The notes below the pieces were generated by a model. It worked only from the letters and a program-made list of their open reading frames with translations, searched no databases and had not been told where the DNA came from. From positions 1 to 11,424 of the forward strand of contig DASTRU010000306.1 in the NCBI GenBank assembly GCA_035761045.1: a stretch of DNA of 11,424 bases. Direction: 5' to 3'. This document shows, piece by piece, positions 5,928-11,424 of this stretch (positions are counted from its first letter, which is position 1; every line of letters begins with the position of its first letter). Source of the DNA: DASTRU01 sp035761045 (GTDB lineage: Bacteria; Pseudomonadota; Gammaproteobacteria; Burkholderiales; Burkholderiaceae_E). The position numbers and the translations under genes were made by a program.

Positions 5928-6851
5928 TCAAACATGCGCAAGCCAATGAGCGTACTTCGGGTTGCGGCCATTGACCACATCGAAGAACGCCGCTTGCAAG
6001 CGAGTAGTGATTGGTCCACGCCGGCCTTCGCCGATCGTGCGGTTGTCGAGCTCGCGAATCGGCGTGACCTCCGCCGCGGTGCCGGTGAAGAACGCCTCGT
6101 CGGCGATGTAAAACTCGTCGCGGGTAATGCGCCGTTCCACCACTTTCAAACCAAAATCCTCGGCAAGCTGAATGACTGTCGCACGTGTAATGCCGTCCAA
6201 TGCGCCGCTTGAAAGATCGGGCGTATGCAACACGCCCTTGCTCACGAGAAACACGTTCTCGCCCGAGCCTTGGCAGACGAAGCCTTGTGGATCGAGCAGC
6301 ATGGCTTCCTCGTAACCGTCGGCGGTCGCTTCTTGATTGGCGAGGATGGACACCGTGTAATTACCGACCGCCTTGGCCTTGCACATCGTCACGTTGGGGT
6401 GATGGTGCGTGAAGGACGACGTTTTGACGCGAATGCCTTTTTCCAATCCGTCGGCGCCCAAATACGCGCCCCAAGGCCATGCCGCGACCGACACATGAAT
6501 CGTGTTGCCCTTGGCCGCGACACCAAGCTTCTCGCTGCCAATCCATACGATCGGCCGCAAATAACAGCTTTGCAGCTTGTTGGCGCGCACCACTTCCTTT
6601 TGCGCCTGCGCGAGCACGTCGGGCGAGAACGGAATCTTCATTTGAAAGATCCGGGCGCTATTGAACAGCCGCTCCGTATGTTCTTCCAGCCGGAAAATCG
6701 CCGGCCCTTGGTCCGTTTGATAGCAGCGCACCCCCTCGAAAACACCCATGCCGTAATGCAAGGTATGCGTGAGTACGTGGATTTTGGCGTCGCGCCAGTC
6801 GATGAGTCGACCGTCCATCCAAATAAAACCATCGCGATCGGCCATCGACAT
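5928..6851 (-). CDS. ilvE: Branched-chain amino acid aminotransferase
   Basis: IlvE is a PLP-dependent class IV (fold type IV) aminotransferase. It catalyses the last step of Leu, Ile and Val synthesis and the first step of their degradation, with glutamate/2-oxoglutarate as partner. The protein has 307 residues, the standard length. Landmarks are I-W-M-D-G-R-L-I-D-W (10-19), H-T-L-H-Y-G-M-G-V-F-E-G-V-R-C-Y (29-44), Y-L-R-P-I (97-101), K-A-K-A-V-G-N-Y (158-165, with Lys160 the probable Schiff-base lysine), G-Y-E-E-A-M-L-L-D and C-Q-G-S-G-E-N-V-F (PLP phosphate region). The ATG at 6851 has AGGAG 8 bases upstream. It is the first gene of the seven-gene minus-strand cluster, and its promoter must lie in the gap shared with azlC. 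Confidence 0.97.
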   Translation of the reverse strand: MSMADRDGFIWMDGRLIDWRDAKIHVLTHTLHYGMGVFEGVRCYQTDQGPAIFRLEEHTERLFNSARIFQMKIPFSPDVLAQAQKEVVRANKLQSCYLRPIVWIGSEKLGVAAKGNTIHVSVAAWPWGAYLGADGLEKGIRVKTSSFTHHHPNVTMCKAKAVGNYTVSILANQEATADGYEEAMLLDPQGFVCQGSGENVFLVSKGVLHTPDLSSGALDGITRATVIQLAEDFGLKVVERRITRDEFYIADEAFFTGTAAEVTPIRELDNRTIGEGRRGPITTRLQAAFFDVVNGRNPKYAHWLAHV

Positions 6852-6982
6852 GAACCGTTCTCCTATGAAAATTGGGGCAGGGATTGAAGTAAAGCCGCGA
6901 TTCTAGCCGTCGCGGTCGGCGGCACGACGATGAAATAATCGGCCCCTCGTTTTCCGGTACGACTTTGGCTACCGTCCCTCCC
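6852..6982. promoter_or_regulatory. Divergent ilvE / azlCD control region
   Basis: This 131-base gap separates ilvE (-) from azlC (+). A perfect inverted repeat, CCGCGA (6895-6900) and TCGCGG (6910-6915), lies near its middle. A -10-like TAGAAT for ilvE (minus strand, 6905-6900, 5 of 6 matches) overlaps the left arm and loop, and a -10-like AATAAT for azlC (6934-6939, 5 of 6 matches) lies to its right. Neither has a good -35, so activator-dependent promoters are possible. A regulator bound at the repeat could affect both units; Lrp-type control of azlCD is known in other bacteria but is not demonstrated by this motif. Confidence 0.45.
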
Positions 6983-7723
6983 ATGGCTTGGCGACCTCGA
7001 TCCTCGAACGAACAGCGCGCGTTTCGCGAAGGCGTGCGCGATTTAATGCCCGCCGCACCCGCCACCTTCGCGTGGGGTCTCGTCACCGGCGTGGCGATGG
7101 TCAAGTCGGGCCTCACGCTCGCGCAAGCGGTGGGCATGTCGCTGACGGTGTTCGCGGGATCGGCGCAATTGTCGTCGTTACCGTTGATCGCTGGTGCCGC
7201 GCCGGTGTGGGTGATCGTATTGACCGCGCTCGTCGTCAATCTGCGGTTCGTGATTTACGCCGCCGCGTTAAAGCGCGAGTTTCAACAGTTCTCGCTACCG
7301 CGCCGCTGGGTATTGGGTTATCTCACCGGCGACATTGGCTTCGTCATCTTCATGAACAAATTGCAGCGCGAGGGACGCTTCGCGCATGCCGATTGGTATT
7401 TCCTCGGCGGCGCGGTATGCAATTGGTGCGCGTGGCAGCTCGCGTCGATGATTGGCATCTTCGCCGCGGCGGTCGTACCCACACATTGGGGATTGGAGCT
7501 TGCCGGAACGCTCGCCTTGCTCGCGTTATTAATCCCGCTGGCCAATACCCGCCCCGGCGTGGTGGGCGTGTTGGTCGCGTCGATCGTCGCGGTGATCGCC
7601 TACCCCTTGCCATTGCGTTTAGGACTCGTGATGGCCGTGGTGTGTGGAATCGTCGCGGCGATGATGGTCGAGCCGCGCGAGCCTCGCGCGACCATGCCCG
7701 CCGAAGGAGGCCGTGCGCGATGA
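6983..7723 (+). CDS. azlC: Branched-chain amino acid exporter, large subunit AzlC
   Basis: AzlC is the large membrane subunit of the AzlCD (LIV-E/YgaZH-like) exporter, which moves branched-chain amino acids and analogues out across the inner membrane. The protein has 246 residues, mostly hydrophobic, with several membrane segments. Family signatures are F-R-E-G-V-R-D-L-x-P-A-A-P, W-G-L-V-T-G-V-A-M-V-K-S-G-L, F-A-G-S-A-Q-L-S-S-L-P-L, N-L-R-F-V-I-Y-A-A-A-L and G-Y-L-T-G-D-I-G-F. The start is uncertain: the ATG at 6983 is preferred, but an in-frame TTG at 6965 is possible and neither has a convincing Shine-Dalgarno sequence. The stop TGA overlaps the azlD start (ATGA). Divergence from ilvE supports a branched-chain amino acid role. 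Confidence 0.93.
   Translation: MAWRPRSSNEQRAFREGVRDLMPAAPATFAWGLVTGVAMVKSGLTLAQAVGMSLTVFAGSAQLSSLPLIAGAAPVWVIVLTALVVNLRFVIYAAALKREFQQFSLPRRWVLGYLTGDIGFVIFMNKLQREGRFAHADWYFLGGAVCNWCAWQLASMIGIFAAAVVPTHWGLELAGTLALLALLIPLANTRPGVVGVLVASIVAVIAYPLPLRLGLVMAVVCGIVAAMMVEPREPRATMPAEGGRAR
7703..7710 (+). promoter_or_regulatory. Strong Shine-Dalgarno sequence for azlD inside azlC
   Basis: GAAGGAGG lies within the last codons of azlC, 9 bases before the azlD ATG at 7720. With the ATGA stop/start overlap this is a standard arrangement for coupled synthesis of the two exporter subunits. Confidence 0.85.
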
Positions 7724-8052
7724 GCGACATGTGGATTTGGATCACGATCGCCGGTTTGACCGCAGCCACCTTGATCACGCGCGCGGGCTTTCTTGTGCTT
7801 GGCGAGCGCCTACGACTGCCGCCGCGCGTGGAGCGGGCGCTGCGCTATGCGCCCGCGTGCGCCCTGGCCGCCATCGTCGTGCCCGACGTGGTGTTCGTAA
7901 GCGGCACGCCCTTATGGTCGTTCGAGAATTACCGACTAATCGCCGCCGTGGCCGCCACCATCTTTTTCATCCGCACGCGCAACATGTTGTGGACCATCGT
8001 GTTCGGCATGGCCGTGTTCACCTTGTTGCGCGTGCTAAGCACCACTCCTTAG
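7720..8052 (+). CDS. azlD: Branched-chain amino acid exporter, small subunit AzlD
   Basis: This is a 110-residue membrane protein with about four hydrophobic segments: about 4-22, 43-58, 69-86 and 88-105. Signatures are T-L-I-T-R-A-G-F (18-25), L-P-P-R-V-E-R-A-L-R-Y-A-P-A-C-A-L-A-A-I-V-V-P and the closing R-T-R-N-M-L-W-T-I-V-F-G-M-A. It is the obligate partner of AzlC. Its TAG stop (8050-8052) overlaps the stop codon of the convergent corC gene, leaving no spacer for an ordinary terminator. Confidence 0.93.
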   Translation: MSDMWIWITIAGLTAATLITRAGFLVLGERLRLPPRVERALRYAPACALAAIVVPDVVFVSGTPLWSFENYRLIAAVAATIFFIRTRNMLWTIVFGMAVFTLLRVLSTTP

Positions 8053-8960
8053 TTCGACGAAGCATGCTCGGGTTGTTCTTGCGGCTCGAGCAGTTCAACG
8101 CGTTCGACCAGCAGCATCTGCACATGCCGCGCGTCGCCGCGCAACACTTCGAAACGTAGCGGTCCGAGCGCGATGGTTTCGCCTCGATGGGGAACGCGGC
8201 CGAATTGACCGGTGACATAGCCACCAATCGTGTCGAACCCATCGCCGCCTAAATCGGTGCCGAAGGTTTCGTTGAATTGCGCGATATCGGTCAAGGCCTT
8301 CACGCGCCAACGGCCGTCGCCGGTGGCGAGAATAGCGTCGGCGTCTTCGTCGTGCTGATCGTGTTCGTCTTCGATGTCGCCAACGATTTGTTCGAGCACG
8401 TCTTCAATCGTGATCAAGCCCGAGACATTGCCGTATTCGTCCACCACGATCGCAAGATGATTGCGGTTGCTGCGAAAGTCACGCAACAACACATTCAAGC
8501 GTTTGCTCTCGGGAATGAAAACGACCGGACGCAACATGCCGCGCAGATCGAAATCATCATGCTGGTAATACCGCAATAAATCCTTGGCGAGCAGGATGCC
8601 GATGATGTTCTCGCGGTCGCCGTCGTACACCGGGAAGCGCGAGTGCGCGGTCCTAATGACTTCGGGAATGATGGCTTCGAGTGGCTCGGCCACGTCGATC
8701 ATGTCCATCTGCGGGCCGGGCACCATGATGTCGCGCGCGGTGAGTTCACCCACCTGCAACACGCCTTCCATCATGGAAAGACCGTCGGCGTCCACGAGAT
8801 TGCGCTCGTGCGCGGCTTGCAGCACATCGAGCAGTTGTTCGCGATCTTCAGGCTCGCGTAACAGTAAGGAAGACAGCCGTTCGAAAAAACTCTGGCGTTT
8901 AGGAGAATCTGTCTCGCCAAGCGATTTAAGGCGCTGGGTTCGACTATGCGGATCGGTCAT
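8049..8960 (-). CDS. corC: CorC/HlyC-family CBS-domain protein
   Basis: This 303-residue protein has the short CorC architecture without the DUF21 membrane domain. It has a charged N-terminus (1-35), a region with D-I-M-V-P-G-P-Q-M (77-85) leading into tandem CBS domains (about 75-205; S-R-F-P-V-Y-D-G and D-E-Y-G-N-V-S-G-L-I-T-I-E-D-V-L-E-Q-I-V-G-D-I-x-D-E), an acidic linker, and a C-terminal CorC_HlyC/FAD-binding-like domain (about 212-295; G-G-Y-V-T-G-Q-F-G-R-V-P). CorC proteins are linked to magnesium/cobalt handling; CBS pairs commonly bind adenine nucleotides. The common R of M-V-P-R is G here. No Shine-Dalgarno sequence is visible, and the start codon lies in an inverted repeat. Upstream is ybeY, 75 bases away. 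The lnt gene often found downstream is absent. Confidence 0.93.
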   Translation of the reverse strand: MTDPHSRTQRLKSLGETDSPKRQSFFERLSSLLLREPEDREQLLDVLQAAHERNLVDADGLSMMEGVLQVGELTARDIMVPGPQMDMIDVAEPLEAIIPEVIRTAHSRFPVYDGDRENIIGILLAKDLLRYYQHDDFDLRGMLRPVVFIPESKRLNVLLRDFRSNRNHLAIVVDEYGNVSGLITIEDVLEQIVGDIEDEHDQHDEDADAILATGDGRWRVKALTDIAQFNETFGTDLGGDGFDTIGGYVTGQFGRVPHRGETIALGPLRFEVLRGDARHVQMLLVERVELLEPQEQPEHASSN

Positions 8961-8972
8961 GGCGTAGCCATG
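8958..8972 (-). repeat. Inverted repeat over the corC start codon
   Basis: CATGGC-GTA-GCCATG is a perfect 6-bp inverted repeat with a 3-base loop. In the corC mRNA its 3' arm contains the AUG start, so a hairpin could mask initiation. The upstream arm contains an out-of-frame ATG (8972) opening a four-codon frame (M-A-T-P) whose TGA overlaps the corC ATG. Function is untested. Confidence 0.45.
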
Positions 8973-9035
8973 CGTTGTTAAGGAGTGAAGAGGTTACCCG
9001 ATTCGAAACGCGTCGTGTTAGCACTTACGCCAATT

Positions 9036-9503
9036 TCAGCGCTCAATGTAAGGATCCGCAATTTTGAAGCGCATCAGCACGAATCGTTCCAATGCTTCCA
9101 TCAATTTCGCTTGAGAATTAGTTCCGTGATCGAAGCCATGAGCGTGCAAAACGCCATGGACAACCATATGCGCGCAATGCGCGGGTAATGTCTTGCGTTG
9201 AGCGCGCGCTTGCCGCGCGACTTCCGACATGCATACGACGATATCGGCCGTCACGGGCATCGCAAGGGGTAAGCCTTCGTGAAGATTGAAGGTCAATACA
9301 TTAGGAATGTAGTCGCGGCCGCGATGCGTGATGTTGAGCGTGCGCGCTTCCTTTGACGACACGAAACGCACCGTGATTTCACTCGCGCGTTCTGGAGAAA
9401 TCGCGTCGAGCGTGGCGCGTGCCCAGCGACGCACTTGAGCACGATCGGGCAACCATTTCGCGCGCGCGTCGGCGTATTGCACGGCTAATGCAAGCGTTGT
9501 CAT
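9036..9503 (-). CDS. ybeY: Endoribonuclease / rRNA maturation factor YbeY
   Basis: YbeY is a zinc-dependent factor for 16S rRNA 3'-end maturation and 70S ribosome quality control. The protein has 155 residues, normal for the family. The hallmark zinc-binding motif is H-G-V-L-H-A-H-G-F-D-H (His116, His120, His126), close to the usual H-G-x-L-H-L-x-G-Y-D-H. Also visible are E-A-R-T-L-N-I-T-H-R-G-R-D-Y-I-P-N-V-L-T-F (52-72) and the strand A-D-I-V-V-C (86-91). The start at 9503 gives the expected N-terminus but lacks a clear Shine-Dalgarno sequence. phoH ends 11 bases upstream, so translation is probably coupled. The C-terminus is ordinary. Confidence 0.96.
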   Translation of the reverse strand: MTTLALAVQYADARAKWLPDRAQVRRWARATLDAISPERASEITVRFVSSKEARTLNITHRGRDYIPNVLTFNLHEGLPLAMPVTADIVVCMSEVARQARAQRKTLPAHCAHMVVHGVLHAHGFDHGTNSQAKLMEALERFVLMRFKIADPYIER

Positions 9504-9514
9504 GAGAAAAGTAC

Positions 9515-10504
9515 TTAGTCGCGTGACTTCGCCGTGCTCGACGCGGCTTCGTACGCATCGACGATGCGCGCGACCAGGGGATGGCGCACCACGTCCGCGC
9601 TCGTGAACCGTTGAACCGCGATGCCGCGCACATCGCGTAGCACTTCGAGCGCGTCGCCCAAGCCGCTTTTTTGTCCGCGCGGTAAATCAACCTGCGTGAC
9701 ATCGCCCGTGATGACCGCGCGCGATCCAAACCCGATGCGCGTTAGGAACATCTTCATTTGCTCGGACGTGGTGTTCTGCGCTTCATCGAGAATCACGAAC
9801 GCGCCGTTGAGCGTGCGACCGCGCATGTACGCGAGCGGAGCGATTTCAATGGCTTGGCGCTCGTATAGTTTTTGGACCTTGTCGAATCCCATGAGGTCGT
9901 ACAACGCGTCGTAAAGCGGGCGCAAGTATGGATCGACCTTTTGCGCGAGATCGCCAGGTAAGAAGCCCAAGCGCTCGCCCGCTTCCACCGCGGGGCGTGT
10001 CAGCACGATGCGCTTGACCGCGTCGCGCTCCAACGCGTCGACCGCGCACGCCACGGCGAGATACGTTTTTCCGGTGCCCGCGGGCCCAACGCCAAACGTG
10101 ATGTCGTGCGACAAGATGGCCTTGAGGTACAGCCGCTGATTATCGGTGCGGCCTTGCAAGTCGGTGCGGCGCGTTTTGAGCGCGATCGGACGATCGGCCT
10201 CGTCGTTCTCGTCGTGCGTCTTGCGTTTATAGGGGTGCGGTGAACGTGCTTCGACGAGCGCGAGTTGCACGTCGTCGAGCGAGAGTGGTCGTTCCGCGAG
10301 ACCGTATAGCTCATTAAGCAAAAGACTCGCGGCCTCCGCGCTTGCGCCGCGTACCTCGAAGCGATGACCGCGATGCGCGATGGCGACATCCAACGCGTTT
10401 TCGATTTGCCGCAGGTTTTCGTCGAGCGGCCCGCACAAGTGCGCGAGCCGAAGATTCTCGACGGGTTCAAGCGTGATACGGGCAATGTGTGCGCGTGGTG
10501 CCAT
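9515..10504 (-). CDS. phoH: PhoH family ATPase
   Basis: This 329-residue P-loop protein is of the PhoH/PhoL type usually found beside ybeY. The Walker A motif is G-P-A-G-T-G-K-T (140-147) and Walker B is V-I-L-D-E-A-Q-N-T-T (237-246); a conserved I-T-G-D-V-T-Q-V-D-L-P segment (265-275) follows. The N-terminal 85 residues resemble the family's KH-like RNA-binding region (G-H-R-F-E-V-R-G), followed by a charged linker (90-115). PhoH proteins are predicted RNA-associated ATPases or helicases; the exact role with YbeY is not settled. The start at 10504 is chosen because AAGGA lies 5 bases upstream; the frame extends further but overlaps the metalloprotease gene. The previous gene stops 7 bases upstream. 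Confidence 0.95.
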   Translation of the reverse strand: MAPRAHIARITLEPVENLRLAHLCGPLDENLRQIENALDVAIAHRGHRFEVRGASAEAASLLLNELYGLAERPLSLDDVQLALVEARSPHPYKRKTHDENDEADRPIALKTRRTDLQGRTDNQRLYLKAILSHDITFGVGPAGTGKTYLAVACAVDALERDAVKRIVLTRPAVEAGERLGFLPGDLAQKVDPYLRPLYDALYDLMGFDKVQKLYERQAIEIAPLAYMRGRTLNGAFVILDEAQNTTSEQMKMFLTRIGFGSRAVITGDVTQVDLPRGQKSGLGDALEVLRDVRGIAVQRFTSADVVRHPLVARIVDAYEAASSTAKSRD

Positions 10505-10511
10505 GGTTTCC

Positions 10512-11424
10512 TTAGGGACTCGCCCGTTCGAGCGGCGCTTTAAGCGCTTCGTCGAGCGTTTCAAAACTTTCCGCGTAATGCGCGCGCGTTTCGACGCTGA
10601 GATTGCGGCGCTTGGCGGCAACGCCAAGTTGGTCGCGCAACTCGCGTGCGTTGGCGCGTAAGAGCGCGCGCGCGTCGGCCGGCATGATGCCCGAACGACC
10701 TAGCAATGCCGCCGCGACGCGACTTAGATGCTCGCGTTGGAGATTGCGGCGAAGCACGTCGGATTCAAGCCCTTGCCGTGCCTCCGACCAAATCGCCGAT
10801 TGCAAGGTGCCGTACAACTCGCCAAGCGTCATCGCTTCTTTCGCGTTGCCGATCTTGAAAAGATTATTCAGCGTGCGTTGTGCCACCGTGGGGCTCATCA
10901 GCCGGTTGAGCACGTCGCGTTGCACGTTCAACACCATGTCGGCCACGGGTAAGTCGGCGCGCGGAGCGCCGCCGGCCTCCACGTCGAGACGGTCGTAAAT
11001 CAATTTATTTAGGAATTGCGGCGGCACGCGAAAACTATCGGCGCGAAACAATGCATCCGCCAATAAGCCGATTGCCTCGCGTTGACGCGCGGCCGACACG
11101 GGCACGACCGGCGGGCGAGAGCTGCCTGCCTTGTCGTTGTAAGTCGTCACGCCCGCTACGTACTTGGCGGTAAGTCCCATTGCCATCGCGACTTGGCTAA
11201 AGCCCGTCATGAAGCGCCGGCGCAGCACTTCATAACTTTCGCCGGGGCGTAAACGTCGGGTTTCCAAGTCCTGCCACAACTCGCGCGAGAGTTGCACGCG
11301 CTTGCGGTAGTACGCGAGTGGGTCGGCGCCTAAGTCGTTTTGATTCACTAAGGGATCAAGCCCGTCGTACACATCGCCGTCGGTGGCGAATGCAAGCGCG
11401 GGCTGGTCGGCGCGCGCGGCGATC
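10512..11424 (-). CDS. Zinc-dependent metalloprotease, C-terminal part (5' end outside the window)
   Basis: The frame is open to the window edge. The visible 303 residues match the C-terminal region of a large family of secreted bacterial zinc metalloproteases (DUF5117/DUF4953, Met_zincin-like, often around 800 residues or more). The match rests mainly on the stretch A-F-A-T-D-G-D-V-Y, D-P-L-V-N-Q-N-D-L-G-A-D-P-L-A-Y-Y, then R-x-x-L-S-R-E-L-W. The remainder is helical, with F-x-T-G-F-S-Q-V-A-M-A-M and R-Q-R-E-A-I-G-L-L-A-D-A-L-F. The catalytic HExxH motif and signal peptide would lie upstream and cannot be checked. phoH follows after 7 bases, so the protease gene may share a transcript with the phoH-ybeY-corC block. 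The assignment is by recalled family pattern. Confidence 0.75.
   Translation of the reverse strand, partial: IAARADQPALAFATDGDVYDGLDPLVNQNDLGADPLAYYRKRVQLSRELWQDLETRRLRPGESYEVLRRRFMTGFSQVAMAMGLTAKYVAGVTTYNDKAGSSRPPVVPVSAARQREAIGLLADALFRADSFRVPPQFLNKLIYDRLDVEAGGAPRADLPVADMVLNVQRDVLNRLMSPTVAQRTLNNLFKIGNAKEAMTLGELYGTLQSAIWSEARQGLESDVLRRNLQREHLSRVAAALLGRSGIMPADARALLRANARELRDQLGVAAKRRNLSVETRAHYAESFETLDEALKAPLERASP

Noticed and set aside
6658..7239. Minus-strand frame spanning the ilvE/azlC gap
   Set aside because: It is a shadow of ilvE and azlC in other frames. The gap itself carries regulatory-looking sequence and no conserved protein.
6988..7719. Plus-strand frame overlapping azlC and reading in phase into azlD
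   Set aside because: The part over azlC is Arg-rich and lacks membrane or family features. Only the section from 7720 is real azlD, supported by its Shine-Dalgarno sequence. It is not a fusion protein.
1..11424. Search for a defence system, CRISPR array, insertion sequence, prophage or toxin-antitoxin module
   Set aside because: All sizeable real genes match housekeeping or widely conserved families. I saw no repeat-spacer array, transposase, integrase, reverse transcriptase or toxin-like small gene pair.

Overview
This window looks like chromosomal housekeeping DNA from a betaproteobacterium, probably Burkholderiales or a close relative. The evidence is moderately high GC with GCG/CGC-rich coding sequence, and the neighbourhoods phoH-ybeY-corC and ilvE / zinc finger / waaF. 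WaaF shows that the cell makes heptose-containing lipopolysaccharide, so it is Gram-negative. I see no transposase, integrase, CRISPR array, toxin-antitoxin pair, tRNA or rRNA.

Layout. Bases 1-267 hold the 3' end of a tautomerase-family gene (+). It converges on a secreted single-Cache-domain protein (753-280, -). Bases 754-1299 are a 546-base non-coding stretch between that gene and a divergent cold-shock gene (1300-1509, +). This stretch holds a repeat cluster upstream of the Cache gene and a structured csp leader. The csp gene ends at a UUCG-tetraloop terminator (1536-1563). From 6851 down to 1579 (-) runs a tight seven-gene cluster: ilvE, a CHCC zinc-finger protein, waaF, purU, an NTF2/SnoaL-like protein, a YheT-type alpha/beta hydrolase, and a conserved protein of unknown function. 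Gaps in this cluster are 38 bases or less and one pair overlaps, so it is probably one transcription unit. Divergent from ilvE is azlC-azlD (+), a branched-chain amino acid exporter. azlD meets corC (-) tail to tail, and their stop codons overlap. The right end (-) is a partial zinc metalloprotease, phoH, ybeY and corC.

How the genes relate. ilvE makes and degrades branched-chain amino acids and azlCD exports them; the two units share a 131-base regulatory gap. PurU supplies formate for purine synthesis. WaaF builds the LPS inner core. PhoH, YbeY and CorC form a common proteobacterial block linked to RNA/ribosome quality control and envelope functions. The Lnt gene often found after corC is absent here.

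Most genes are ordinary. The most interesting signals are non-coding: (i) a csp leader with mutually exclusive foldings, one of which ends in a terminator-like hairpin just before the ribosome binding site; (ii) a symmetric CCTA/GCCTAAGG repeat cluster upstream of the Cache gene; (iii) inverted repeats at the ilvE/azlCD gap and over the corC start codon.
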